Shown here piece by piece: positions 22,010 through 32,631 of a DNA stretch of 64,000 nt (its first letter is position 1; every line of letters begins with the position of its first letter). Source of the DNA: Tuctoria greenei. Lineage: Eukaryota; Streptophyta; Magnoliopsida; Poales; Poaceae. The notes below the pieces were generated by a model. It worked only from the letters and a program-made list of their open reading frames with translations. It was not told the origin of the DNA and did no database searches. Made by a program: the position numbers and the translations under genes. The stretch spans positions 250,571,097 to 250,635,096 of the forward strand of contig JAYESD010000001.1 in assembly GCA_036927565.1 (NCBI GenBank), read 5' to 3'.

Positions 22010-22992
22010 TGACCAACACTTTCGAAGTGTTAGTGCGACACTTCCCCCTGATTTGCTAAGGATCAGCCCGCAGAGGTTCTTGTTTGGTAGGGCTTAGGCC
22101 TCAATCAAGTATGCGAGCGCGTGGGAGAGTATGACATGGTGGTTTTTACGTGGTTTAAGCCGCAAGGAGTGTAACACCCTACTCCACTGTGGATGGTATT
22201 GCTAGTGTGTGTGTATGCATGAGTTTGATGCTGGATCCTTTTTAACGGTGGCGGTCTGGGCCTTTTATAGCTAAGGCCGAACGCCTTACAAGTGGGGTCC
22301 GGGGCCTGACAGGTGGTCCCAGAGCGATCTTGGCCTTTTATAGCTAAGGCCGAACGCCTTACAAGTGGGGTCCGAGGACTGACACGTGGTCCCAGATTGA
22401 TCTTATCCTAAAGATCTAAGGCCTCTTGAGTAATCTTGCTCTGACCATGGACTTGAAGACTCGCTGTCTTGCCGCCAGAGTCGTCAGTAGCCCATGCGCC
22501 GTTGCTGACAATGGCAGGGGATGTCCCGTCCAACTGTCTGTGTCGCCGTAAGCTACCCACTTGGCGGAGTGGGATAGGCCTACGTGACAGCTCGAGAGCT
22601 CATCTCTGCAGAGGAGGTCAGGTCCCGTCTTGCGGACCACATGGTAGCTCGAGAGCTCACCTCCGCGGAAGAGGTTGAGTCCCGTCTTTCGGGACACATG
22701 GGAGCGCTGAAGCCCGCTTATACGAGAGGTGGCCCGTCTGATGTCTCGGACCACATGGCAGCTCCGGAGCCCTGGCTCACAGGGGATAGGGATCCTTCCC
22801 GGTCGGACATGTGGCTGCTTGGGAGCTCGTCTTCCCCAGGGTCTCTTGCAGGTACCCCGGATCCCGTATCTGAGGCCGATGGGTCCGGGTCTTCTGAACA
22901 CATGGCACCCTTGGACCCTGCCTCTACGGAAGGCGAGGTACCTAGACGGCTCTAGCTTGTGTGCGATGGTACCCGGTATGCGAGTAATGACA
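22010..22992 (-). repeat. Tat-3 3' LTR (about 983 bp)
   Basis: On the minus strand it starts TGTCATTACTCGC at 22992, directly after a PPT, and ends near 22010 (...GTGTTGGTCA). U3 carries degenerate 60-70 bp repeats with CACATGGCAGCTC-like units (22580-22760). The core promoter is duplicated (see 22261-22406). The far end is ambiguous by about 20 bp because the neighbouring Tat-2 gag gives no duplication to compare. Confidence 0.75.
22261..22406 (-). promoter_or_regulatory. Duplicated core promoter in Tat-3 LTR
   Basis: Two direct repeats 73 bp apart each contain, on the minus strand, GGCCTTAGCTATAAAAGG. The TATAAAA box is thus present twice and sits between short inverted arms GGCCTT/AAGG(CC). 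Repeat 2 also carries CACGTG near 22383. Confidence 0.7.
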
Positions 22993-23015
22993 GTGGCCCC
23001 AAGGTCCACCTTGGG
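22993..23015 (-). other. Tat-3 polypurine tract
   Basis: On the minus strand AAGGTGGACCTTGGGGCCAC immediately precedes the LTR start, matching the Tat-1, Tat-2 and Tat-4 tracts. Confidence 0.65.
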
Positions 23016-23515
23016 GGGAGGCAACGAGCCCGAGGGTGGAGCCCTATCCCGCTTTCCCGCGTAGCCTTTTAATTTTGTCTTGATTAGCCAAAGCGATGCG
23101 CGCCTCTACAGTTGTGACCACGCGTCCCTCTCTGGTTGATGGGTCATGGCGATGTGATCTTTGCTTGATGCAATTTCTTTACTGTGATGGTTCCCAATGC
23201 AGCTGCTGCACTTCTGCTCCTTCTACTCCCACCTTTATGGGAACCGTCGGGTTGCCTTCTTGGGTCGATACCCCTTCAGGCCGATCTATCTGACAAGGGG
23301 CCTAGGCCCCGCCGTCAGGGACGTTACGGGTTGAGCAGCGGGTTTCTACCATAAGCAATCTGCTCGGTGCGCTCGAACGCCTAATGGGGAGTTAAAAGGA
23401 AACCTTTAGGAGCAAAGGGTTTTCTTCCTTACGTACTCCCCAACGTTCAAGCCTTTGTCTTCCACCTTGTGCACCCACTCTCTCCCCACCTTCGTGATTC
23501 TCGACTCCTGCCCCA
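23016..23515. other. Spacer between Tat-3 PPT and antisense gene
   Basis: Presumed promoter and leader of the Tat-3 antisense gene. The pyrimidine-rich stretch 23440-23510 just before the ATG at 23516 resembles a plant 5' UTR. No clear TATA box and no gene. Confidence 0.4.
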
Positions 23516-26415
23516 ATGGATTCAGACTTGCCTCCTTCTCGCATTGCTGACGTAGCGCTTGTGAGGCGCCTTTTCGGCTGGGAGGATGAGGAGCGGCGTC
23601 ATCTGATTCGCCCAGGCACCCTGCCTCTCATATTGGGGGAGAAGGAGATTGTCTTCTTCCAGGCGTACGCGTACTCCAGGTTTGTCCCCCCCCCCGTTTG
23701 CTCCTTTCTGGTGACACTTCTGGAGGTCCTCGGGCTCTAGCTTCACCACTTGTCGCTGAACTCTTTGGTGGTGGCGGCGGTGTTCTCGCACTTTTGCGAG
23801 ATGTTCGTACGGGTGTTCCCTTCCGTGCCGGTGTTCTGGCAGTTCTTCGTGTTGAGGCAGACCAAGAAGAATAACAAAGCCAACTTCCTTGGCGGCTACT
23901 GCTTCTAGCATCGGTCCAACAACCCCTTCAAGTACATCACCCCGCTCTCCACAGCGAAGTGGGATGACTAAAGGAGGTATTGGGTGATCGTACAGGTCGA
24001 AACCCATGATTGCATGGTTATGCCCACCGGATGGGCGATAATTAAGAAGGAGACCTAGGAGGAGTATCCGGAGTTGGAGCAGGCCTACACCTCGGTGATG
24101 GAGAAGATCCAATTCCTAGCAGATCATGGTCTATCGGAATTGACGGTGATGGCAGACTTCGTTCATCGACGCCTGGCTCCCCTTCAGCACCGTTGCCATC
24201 CTGCATGGCTTTACTTCGGGCTACAGGATGGCACCCGACTGGTGTGGGGTCGTGACATAGAGACAACCCCTCTAGAGGTGCTCGACACAATGTCCAAGGC
24301 ATGTGATGACCTGCTGGTGGACGATGTCTTCAACTTCTTTCGGTCTTCCCACCGCTTTGCACGGATCGGGACATTTGGATGAAGATTCTAAAGGAGATGC
24401 CAAACCTGGACACTCTCGGTCTTGCGCCGCGGCAGGTAGGTGACGAGAGACGTGGGCTGGCCATCGTCGACTCTCCACTGGAGTCCGCACCTTCTCCAGG
24501 CTCCGAAGCTTCAAGGACGGAGGACGCACCCTCCGACGGAGGGAAGGGCAAGGCGCCGGTCCCCATAGCAGGCAAGGGAAAAGCTCTGGCCTCTGACACG
24601 GGAAAGGGAAAGTCACCGGTGGTTGAGATCATGAAGGAGAAACGCCCTCGGTCATCGCCGAAGGCACCACCGCAGGTGGCCTTCGCTCCAAGCCAACGTC
24701 CTCCGGCGCGCCCCTCCTCAGCATTAGGTGTCAGCGGCTCTTCGGGGGGAGGCTCAGTCCGTCAAGCATTTACTCCAACGACATCTGTGGTCGACGCATC
24801 ATTCAGCATCCCCGCCACCGGCGCAGTCCAAGGCTCCACATGGGGCTCTGGGGGCGTTACGCCTACGGAGCCTCAGGCCAAGAGGCCTCGGGTCGACGTC
24901 GGCAACAACTCGGGAGGAGGCTCTAGGAGTAGCTCTGTTGGGGCCAGTGGAGGTACGCCGATGCAAGGTGGCGGCATCACTGATGGAATCGGTGGAGGCC
25001 CGACTGGGGCGACCTTGCCTGGCACGCCATCATCAGGGCCTACGACTTCAGGACCGCCGACGGTGGAGGCTCACTAGAGCTTCCGAGGACGCCGGTAAGG
25101 CATTCTTACCAATGCTTGCTTTGTTATCTCACCTGCCCTTGTTGGTTGATCAGGCCTTGATTTTGATTCGCAGGGCCACATCGGCTGTTGTGACACCCTT
25201 ACCGCTGGGCGTAGTGCCTGAAGCGCTTCGAAGCCGGCCCAGGAGGCTATGGCTGTTCCGACGGAGTAGACAGCCAAGCCGCCGCATGAGAGCACTGCTC
25301 CAGCATCTGTACTCCGCACGGGAAGTGAGGCTTCATCAAATGCACCTCAGGCTTTCATGCCGTAGGCACCCTCGGCCGTCGCTCCAGAGCTTATGTCGGA
25401 GCCGGCTCAGGGGGCTGAGGGCTTGGCCTCCGCTGCTGCTGATCCGACGGGCGGCTCCCTGGGTGATGGTGACGCTGCCGCCTCGGGCAACACCACCACT
25501 CCTACTCAGCCTCCGGGGACAAGGTCTCCGGTACTGGTGGCCTCGCCTTCGCCGCTTCAGGAGGAAGAGGTCCCCGAGAAGATTGTCGGGTGGCCCTCCA
25601 TAACTTCGGCGCAGCCAGAGCGCCTCTCCGACATCATGGACTCAGCGCAGTACAACATCCTCCAGGGGCAATCCAACCTCCACCGGGCGCAGGGGGCTCT
25701 CACTGCAGAATGGGAGAAGCTGCGTGCTGAGAGCGAACGCCTCAAAGGCTGGGATGACCTTCCGAGGTCTAGGATCGCCGAGGCGAAGGCGAAGTACCAG
25801 AAGGAGAGAAATGAGCTGGAGCTGAGGCGCTGCTTGGTGAAGAGTTTGGACACAATGTCCTAGAAGATCCTGGCTGACACCAAGGTGGCCAACAATACGA
25901 CCGACGCCCGTCTGCGTGCCCTTGAGAAGGGTCGAGAGGCCCTGGATCGCCGTGAAGCTGCAATTTCTGAGCGGGAGGCCGATGTCGCCGAGCAAGAGGT
26001 GGCAACCCAGGTGATGATGGCTTGGGTTGAGGCTGATCGAGACAGGCTGCAGTCCCGCCTTGAAGATCTTGAGCTCTGAGAGAGGGACTTGGCGTGGGAT
26101 CGAGCGCAACACTTAGATAAGCGTCCGAAACTTCTCCTGCGTGATCTCGATGTCCAAGTTCGGGAGTGCACGATTGAGTGCCTCACCCGGGAACTCGATC
26201 TGCAAGAGCGTTAGCTGGCTCAGCGCTTAGAAGCTAAGGTTAGGGCGGTGGAAGAGACGGTGGAATCCCATGTCCTGGTGTGCTACCGGAGTCAGTACCC
26301 TGATCTACCACTGGATCTAGTTTTTAAAGGTCCTGTTGAAGAGCTCGAGAAGGCAACAACAACAGAGGTCAAGAATGCCGCAAAACATGTTGTCGCACAA
26401 TTCGCCAGGGACTGA
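23516..26415 (+). pseudogene. Tat-3 antisense gene (PF04195-like plus coiled coil)
   Basis: It starts MDSDLPPSRIADVALVRR and has the family core GEKEIVFFQAYAYSRFVPPP...LVTLLEVLGL, HFCEMFV and NPFKYITPLSTAKWDD, then an RLAPLQHRCHPAW block and a long Ser/Gly/Pro linker with basic clusters (KRPRV near 24885). A donor GCCG/GTAAGG and acceptor TTCGCAG bound a 78-nt intron (25095-25172). Exon 2 has the coiled coil (near 25690-26080, ALEKGREALDRREAAISERE) and a C-terminal block with CYRSQYPDLPLDLVFKGPVEE near 26290, ending at 26415. In-frame stops near 23738, 23906, 23969 and 24056 and a frame change near 24370 mark it as a pseudogene. It is closer to Tat-1 than to Tat-4 in exon 1. Confidence 0.8.
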
Positions 26416-26719
26416 GGCTGGCAGCCCGACTTTGTATCCAAGGTTCGCCCCTTTGTAAATATTCCTTAATGAATCTGAATTTGTATTTGACTTCTTGGAT
26501 TGTCTTTGTGCTTCTCAACTATTGTTCTGAGTCCTTAGCTGCGTAAGGGTTTGCAGAATCTTTGCCGAGCTTGTTAGTTTGTGAGCACCAACGATTGCAC
26601 AATTGATATGGCCGATGTGTTGTCCATTGACTTCCTGCTTATGGAACCCCCTTAGAGGCCCCTTGGTAGATCTGGTTAGTTGGCTAGGCACATCTACCAC
26701 TTGATTGCATGATATCTTC

Positions 26720-28085
26720 GACGGGCCCCCAACAGAGCAGGGGAGTTGGAGTGCTTAGTGTCGCCGACCATCGTCACGACAGCGTCGACGGTGGGCCCCT
26801 TGGGACGTGTCGGAGCTGGATGCTTCGGCGTCGTCCACCATCGTTGAAGGGATGTCGATGGCGGGCCCCTTGGGAGGTGCCAGAGCTGGCTGCTCCTGTG
26901 TCGCCCACCACCATCGTAGAGACATCGAAGGCAGCCCCTTGGGAGGTACCGGAGCTGGATGCTCTGACGTCATCCACCATCATCATAGGGACGTCGATAG
27001 TCGGCCCCTGGTGTACAGGCTATCACAAGAGAATCATGTTAACAACAAGAGCGGGGAAGGAGAGTTTACTCACTTATTCACACTTGTTGCTGTCGTCAGC
27101 GTGTTGGGACATTGACGGTTGTCCCCTTAAGAGGTGCCGAAGTTGGTTGCTCCGGCGTCGCCCACCACCATCGTAGAGAGGTTGACGGCAGGCTCCTTGT
27201 GAGGTGCCGGAGCTAGATGCTCTAGCGTCGTCCACCATCATTGTAGGGACGTCGACGGCAGACCCTTATCCACACTTGTTGCTGATGTTGGCGTGTTGGG
27301 ACGTCGAGGGCAAGCCCCTTGTGAGGTGCTGGAGCTGGTTGCTCCGGTGTTGTCCACCATCGTCGTAGAGACATCGACAACTGGCCCCTTGGAAGGTGTC
27401 GGAGCTGGCTGTTCTGGCGTCGCCCACCACCATCGTAGAGACGTCGGCGGCAGGCCCCTTGGGAGGTGCCGGAGCTAGCTGCTCTGGCGTCGCCCACCAC
27501 CATTGTAGAGATGTCGACGGCAGGCCCCTTGGGAGGTGCCGGAGCTGGATACTCTGGCTTCGTCCACCATCATCGTAGGGACGTCGACGGCAGGCCCCTG
27601 GTATACAGGCTATCACAGGAGAACCCTGTTAGCAATAAGAGTGGGGCAGAAGAGTTTACTCACTTATCCACACTTGTTGTTGTCGTCGGCGTGCTGGGAC
27701 GTCGACGACAGACCCCTTGCGAGGTACCGGAGCTGCTTGTTCTGGCGTCGTCCACCATCGTCGTAGAGACATCGATGACAGGCCCCTTGGGAGGTGCCGG
27801 AGCTGGCTGCTCTGACATTGCTCACCACCATCGTAGAGACATCGACGGCAGGCCTCTTGGGAGGTGCCAGAGCTGGATGCTCTGGCATCGTCCACCATCG
27901 TCGTAGGGACGTTGACAGCAAGCTCCTTGGGAGGTGCCGGAGCTGGCTGCTCTGGCATAGCCCACCACCATCATAGAGACGTCGATGGTAGGCCCATTGG
28001 GAGGTGCCGAAGCTGGATGCTCTGGCGTCGTCCACCATCATCGTAGGGACGTTGACGGCAGACCCCTTGGGGGGTTCTGGGGTTG
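26720..28085. repeat. Large tandem array, about 70-bp units (Tat-3)
   Basis: Units of the type GTCGACGGCAGGCCCCTTGG...GGTGCCGGAGCTGG...GCTCTGGCGTCG repeat at 70-bp spacing (for example 27441, 27511, 27581). By eye there are about 18 units. Two longer inserts beginning TACAGGCTATCACA near 27015 and 27605 lie about 590 bp apart, giving a higher-order pattern. Reading frames across the array are repeat artefacts. 26416-26719, the stretch before the array, has no gene. Confidence 0.92.
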
Positions 28086-28297
28086 GTTGTCCTGCACATA
28101 TGATAGAAAGAGGGGGGGACTAGTCTTGCTCGCTGGTTCTACCTGTTCCTCTCCTCAGCCATGTCATGTCTTACTATCCTGGACTGATGCACAGGGCTTG
28201 GGTAATTTGATGCATTGGTGCTCCGAGGTTCAGCTCCTACCGTCTTCAGGGTGTGAGCTTTCTGGCTCTAGTACTCAACTATAGCACTGGGAGGTAA

Positions 28298-28344
28298 GGT
28301 GTGTATTCTTAGGTTGCAGGACCAGGCTAAGCAGTTTACACACC
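28298..28344 (-). other. Tat hairpin, copy 2 (Tat-3)
   Basis: The outer stem GGTGTGTA (28298-28305) pairs perfectly with TACACACC (28337-28344); the inner stem is CTTAG (28308-28312) / CTAAG (28327-28331). The outer-stem sequence differs from Tat-1, yet pairing is kept. Confidence 0.75.
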
Positions 28345-28705
28345 CTGGACCTCCTGCTTGGCACATGCCTTTCCTGGGAAGCCTTCTGGCGCCACTGGAC
28401 CCTAATGACGAGAGTAGCCCAAAGAACCCCTCACACACTGCAGGTACTTCAAGCGACCCCGCCTGCAGCAGGACTGCATGGCTTCATTATGGGTGAGTTA
28501 CAGAGCATACAACCGTGTATATGAAGACAACATACAATAAACGAGGCTTAGTATGGAATGATCATAAAATTAATGTGTAATTAAATGAATGATGTTTTTA
28601 AGAAAGCTTTAAGTAAAACAATGATTTTTTACCAGTGTTCATAGGGGGAGACAGGCTTTTTACAAAAGAGGGCAACGACTTGCTTCCATATGATGAGGAA
28701 GGCGG

Positions 28706-28751
28706 GGTGTACAGGCTTAGGGTTTGGGACCAAGCCAAGCTGACTGCACAC
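28706..28751 (-). other. Tat hairpin, copy 1 (Tat-3)
   Basis: A weaker copy: GGTGT...CTTAG (28716-28720), loop GGTTTGGGACCAAGC, CAAG, ...GCACAC. It lies about 410 bp from the other Tat-3 copy, similar to the Tat-1 spacing. Confidence 0.6.
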
Positions 28752-28937
28752 TCTAGACCTGACCCTCCCAGAGCTCGGTTGTCCTTAATGCTGCTCCTAG
28801 ATCCTATGAAAACCTTTATACTATCCTACTAAGCTTAATATTTACAATAGGAGTAGCCAAAGCTCCAAGGGTAACTGTGATGGTTGTGGGGCAACCTTGC
28901 TATCAACAGCTACTAGAGGGGCGATGAGCGAGCATCC

Positions 28938-30900
28938 CTACTTCCTGCCTTGACCGCCCGCCTTGCGAGTGTTCTGAGAAGAGCCGGGACTGAGCTTGGC
29001 AGCTTTGATGGGGGTGTCGGTGCTGCCGGTGGGCTGCAGCCGGGGCGCAGTGGGTGCGCCGTGCTGACGCTAGCTCGGCGTAGGCTGACTTGATCCAGCG
29101 CCACCCGGGACAGGTGCCGAGTTTACTGAGAGGGCTTGGAGCTGCTCCAAGGCTAATACCAAAGCGGTGCGGTCTACGTGGTTCCTCAGGACGCCAGAGG
29201 GTTTTGGCATCTTCAAGACGAGGTAGCTGTAGTGGGCTACGACCATGAATCGGTACAGGGCGGGCCTGTCGATGATGGCGTTGAAGGGGAGGCTGACATC
29301 GGCGGCGTCGAAGAGGATGCTCTCCGTCCTGTAGTTGCCGGGTGTCTTGAAGGTCACCTGGAGATGGATGTTGCCGTATGGGATGATGCTCCTTGGTCCT
29401 ACTACCGAGAATGGGCTCGAGGGGGTGAGCTTGGACACAGGGATCTGGAGCTGCTCGAAGGCTGCATGGGTGAGGAGGTTGAGGTTGGCCCCACCATCTA
29501 TCAAGACGTAGTGGAGCTTGACGTTGGCAATGGTGGGGGCGACCAAGAGAGGTAGGACCCCTGCCCTCGCCATGTTCTTGGGGCTGTCGGAGGCGTCGAA
29601 GCTGATCGGCGTCTCCTTCCACCTGTGGTGCCATGTCAGAGTGGGGGCAGGGGCTATTGAAGGCACTGCACGACGGAGGGTCTTGACCGCGTTCCAGGAA
29701 GAAGATGACGTCGAGTGTCTCGCGACGGTTGTGGTCGCTCCTGGCATCGGAGTCCTCATCTTGGTGGACCACTTTGACGGCCCGCTCTTGGTTCTAGTAC
29801 TCCATCTCCTCATGATCGTCGACCTTGGGGTCGACCTTCTGCTTGCCCTCCCGCTGGCGGTAGGGGACACTGTACGGGCGCTGCTGCACCCACTCCTGGT
29901 AGCTTTCGTCGCATCTCTTGATCTTCCAGCACCTGCTCGTGGTGTGGTCGAGAGTCTTGTGCATCGGGCAGGGCTCAGTGCCATTGTGAGTAGCAGGTGG
30001 ATGACGTGGGCGCTTGTCAGAGCGTGGGGGTTTTCCCCCACCGGTTGCTGCTGCTGCAGCGACAGGAGACCCATGCAGCGGCTTGTTCAAGCCGCCGCCC
30101 CAGTTCTTATTCTTGTCGCTAGCCAGGGTAACGACACTATCGCTGGTTTGGTCGACTCCGCCTACTCCAGCGGCAGTCTGGGTGTGCCAGTCACGACCCT
30201 CTGCCGCGAGGGCACACCAGTCTACGATGGAGAAGAGCTTGAAGATTCCTTGCACGTTGTGCGTGTCTAGCTTCTCGAGCATATTCCGGTCACGCACTCC
30301 CTGCCAGAACGCTACTATGACAGAAGCATTCGAGATGTTGGGGATGGAGTTGCATACCTGGGAGAAGCGCTGGAGGAATGATCTCAGCGTCTCCTTGGGT
30401 TGTTGGACACGACGTGGAGGTCGAGCTTGGTGTCGGGTCGCGTGTAGGACCTACTGAAGGTTGTCATGAACTGTCGGCAAAGCTCATCCCAAGAGGTTAT
30501 GAACCCCTCGGGCAGGTTCATCAACCATGACCGGGCTGAGCCGACTAGGGCGACGGGGAAGTAGTTCGCCAGGACTGGCTGATCTGCTCCTGCAGCTAAA
30601 AGCGTCGTTGTGTTGATCCGCAAGAACTTTGCAGGGTTGACGCTCCCATCAAACCTTTCCGGCACGTGTGGCCGGAACAGTCAGAGGTATGGTGCCAAGG
30701 TCATGCACCCTCCGACAGGCTTCACCGGAGAGGCGTACGGGACAATATACACCAGGGGGGTTTGCTACGCCACTTGTGGCTGCTGTGGAACCTGCTGTTG
30801 TGGCAAGTACTGTTATGATACCTGGTGTACAGGGCAGTGCAGGGGCGCAGTCAACCCAACGCAGTCCTGGTTCGACGGCGTCGGTGGAGGGTTTACCTGA
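28938..30900 (-). pseudogene. gag: Tat-3 gag-protease, interrupted at 5' end by Tek-1
   Basis: Gag contains LPERFDGSVNPAKFLRI (as LPEKFDGTVNPIEF in Tat-4), VLANYFPVALVGSARSWLMNLP, LCRQFMTTFSRSYTRPDTKLDL, the NMLEKLDTH region, a short zinc-binding-like segment CPMHKTLDHTTSRCWKI and YRQREGKQKVD (near 29850). The protease has LIDGGANLNLLTHAAFEQLQIP where active enzymes carry DTG/DSG, then NAIIDRPALYRFMVVAHYSYLVLKMP. There are frameshifts between the gag blocks near 30300-30400 and an in-frame stop near 29070. It ends at TAG 28940-28938, the position of the conserved UAG in the other Tat elements; no RT follows. Confidence 0.85.
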
Positions 30901-31740
30901 TGTGACGCTCGGTTCCGAAAAATGAACCAAGCTAACGCATATGTGTGCCCAGGATGTTCATCACACATACACGAGTGCAATCACAAAAGAGTATACAGAA
31001 AATTACCACAGAACAAGATTAATTAACCAAATTTTATTACACAAAACATATTATCCTCAAATACAACCTCTAATGAATATTAATGACAAGTTTAACTAAT
31101 GCAGCGGAAATAAACTAATTAGGCAACTAAGAAAACTAAGAATAAGGGATATATATGCGCAGCTCCAAAAACACCACAGGCAAGCTGACGGTAGACATGG
31201 CCTAGAACTCCGCATTATCGCCATTAAACTCCCAATCCTGACCTGCAACTCTTGGGTGGGGGATTGCAAGAGTGAGTACATGTTGTACTCAGCAAGTGTG
31301 GAAAGTATGACATGTGGCTTATTCAAATGACGACAATAATAATGGCAAAGTGCTGAAAAGTACATTAAAACATTTGAAAAGCAATATATTACATGTATGT
31401 GAAGTAAACCTATCATAGTCATAAGTAATACCATAATACCAAGCTGAATTTACTACCATCATCCATAATTCCAGATTTCACCATTGCCAATAACCATATT
31501 CAATACCAGAAATTAAATCCATAACCATTACCAAACCATAACCATTCCAATACCAAATTCCCTCTAATCATGGAAGTTGTCCAGGTGCTCATAACCGGGA
31601 GCACGACTATCATGATAGTTTTATTTAACTCTACAGAGTTTGTACCTCTTTACCCACGTGTTCGTGATTTTTCACCTTTCGGCGACTAAGAATCTCCCTT
31701 ATGCCCATGACCCGTCGGTCATATTACACACTTCCGTTGG
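30901..31740 (-). repeat. Tek-1 3' LTR, left part (U5 end)
   Basis: It begins TGTGACGCTCGGTTCCG on the plus strand, the U5 end of the minus-strand element. It aligns with the right end of Tek-3 (reverse complement) and with the left ends of both Tek-2 LTRs. It ends in the GTTGG duplicated by Tat-4 insertion. Confidence 0.88.
31736..31740. repeat. Tat-4 target-site duplication, left copy
   Basis: GTTGG directly precedes TGTCGGTACC. The same 5 bases follow the other end at 59568-59572. The uninterrupted sequence (CTTCCGTTGGTGTGTGG) is present in Tek-3 near 43930 on the opposite strand, confirming the empty site. Confidence 0.95.
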
Positions 31741-32594
31741 TGTCGGTACCCTAGGTACCATATACCCCTTGGGATTGCAGAGATCTCAAGGGAATGTCAT
31801 CTACTTGATTTGAAGACCTTCGGAAGCCCACATGTCAGACATAACCGGACCCGCTTCCCCAACATGGTTAGTCCCAGGGTCGCCACGTGTATTATCAAAC
31901 CGGAGCTACCGCCCACAAGGGGGAAGCTTCGGGCTATGTACCATAACGACACCCCCAGACCTAACCCCAGATCGAGGGAAGCTCCAGAACTGACACGTGT
32001 CAGGTGGCACCGGACCTATCTATTCCCCACAGTATGCTCCGGAGCTGCCACGTGTCCAACCATCGGATCTTCAGCCTCTAACCTCCGGAAGACTCTACAA
32101 CGGCTTCGGATCTTCAAAGGGGAATCAAGGACTTCAAGACCCGATTAAGTGTCATTATACTATGTTAATGACACACGATCGGACGACCTTAATTACCAGT
32201 AACAGTGCTGTCAAAGCCCGAAACTCGGTTATTAAGGGTAATTGAGCGCATCAAATGTATATCAATATTAGTAACCGCCGGGGCCACATGTCCGGCCAGG
32301 CTAACTTGTAACGGCCTGTCCTTATACTATAAAAGGACAGGCCGACGATACATAGAGGAGGATCTGACCTGACCTGCTCTGATCAGATCGCGCACTCTCA
32401 TACATCCAATACAATACCAACACACCCCATGGAGTAGGGTATTACGCTCAGGCGGCCCGAACCAGGTAAACCTTTGTGTCTCCTGTGCCATTTTGCATAT
32501 CACCTTCTTGAATCTCCGCGCGCCCACACCGAACCTCAAACTCCTCTAACACTTTAGTAGTGTCGGGAGATCTGCCGAATCAAAACCAACGACA
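31741..32594 (+). repeat. Tat-4 5' LTR (854 bp)
   Basis: It starts TGTCGGTACC and ends AACGACA. CACGTG occurs at 31884, 31994 and 32049 in U3; the TATA box is at 32328-32334. The length equals the 3' LTR exactly, with one single-base insertion and one deletion offsetting. Confidence 0.95.
32313..32343 (+). promoter_or_regulatory. Tat-4 LTR core promoter: TATA box inside an inverted repeat
   Basis: GGCCTGTCCTT and AAGGACAGGCC are perfect 11-bp inverted arms around ATACTATAA, so the TATAAAA box spans the loop and one arm. The 3' LTR keeps a 10-bp version. Transcription would be expected to start about 30 bp downstream, near 32360. Confidence 0.7.
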
Positions 32595-32615
32595 GTTGGC
32601 GCGCCAGGAAGGGGC
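32595..32615 (+). other. Tat-4 primer-binding site
   Basis: Directly after the 5' LTR the sequence reads GTTGGCGCGCCAGGAAGGGG. Its position and TGG start fit a tRNA primer site; the matching tRNA was not identified with certainty (Arg is used by some Tat elements). Confidence 0.6.
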
Positions 32616-32631
32616 GCCTGAGATTTCAAGA

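Larger units (their letters stand above)
22010..30900 (-). mobile_element. Tat-3: Tat-lineage element lacking RT and integrase, split by Tek-1
   Basis: Read on the minus strand from 30900: gag, protease, the conserved TAG, two hairpins, a 1.4-kb array, the antisense gene (plus strand), PPT and 3' LTR. RT, both RNase H domains and integrase are absent: about 60 bp after the TAG the sequence passes directly into post-pol spacer. The gag frame breaks off at 30900, where the Tek-1 LTR begins, so the 5' part must lie beyond the right edge. The left end abuts Tat-2 gag. This is a deletion derivative that kept gag and the antisense gene, and would depend on a partner for reverse transcription. Confidence 0.82.

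Noticed and set aside
22010..22992. Tat-2 and Tat-3 as a tandem element sharing one LTR
   Set aside because: The Tat-2 side lacks a primer site and the gag start, and the U3 of this LTR differs strongly from the Tat-2 3' LTR. Insertion of Tat-3 into Tat-2 explains both facts, though the right flank is needed to be sure.
26709..28046. Many repeat peptides on both strands in the Tat-3 array, and a passing resemblance to a CRISPR-like repeat-spacer pattern
   Set aside because: The units are contiguous and similar along their full length, with no unique spacers and no cas genes, and this is plant DNA. It is a minisatellite.
29178..30270. Plus-strand open frames opposite Tat-3 gag and protease
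   Set aside because: They mirror the codon bias of the real minus-strand gag-protease frame and show no family motif.
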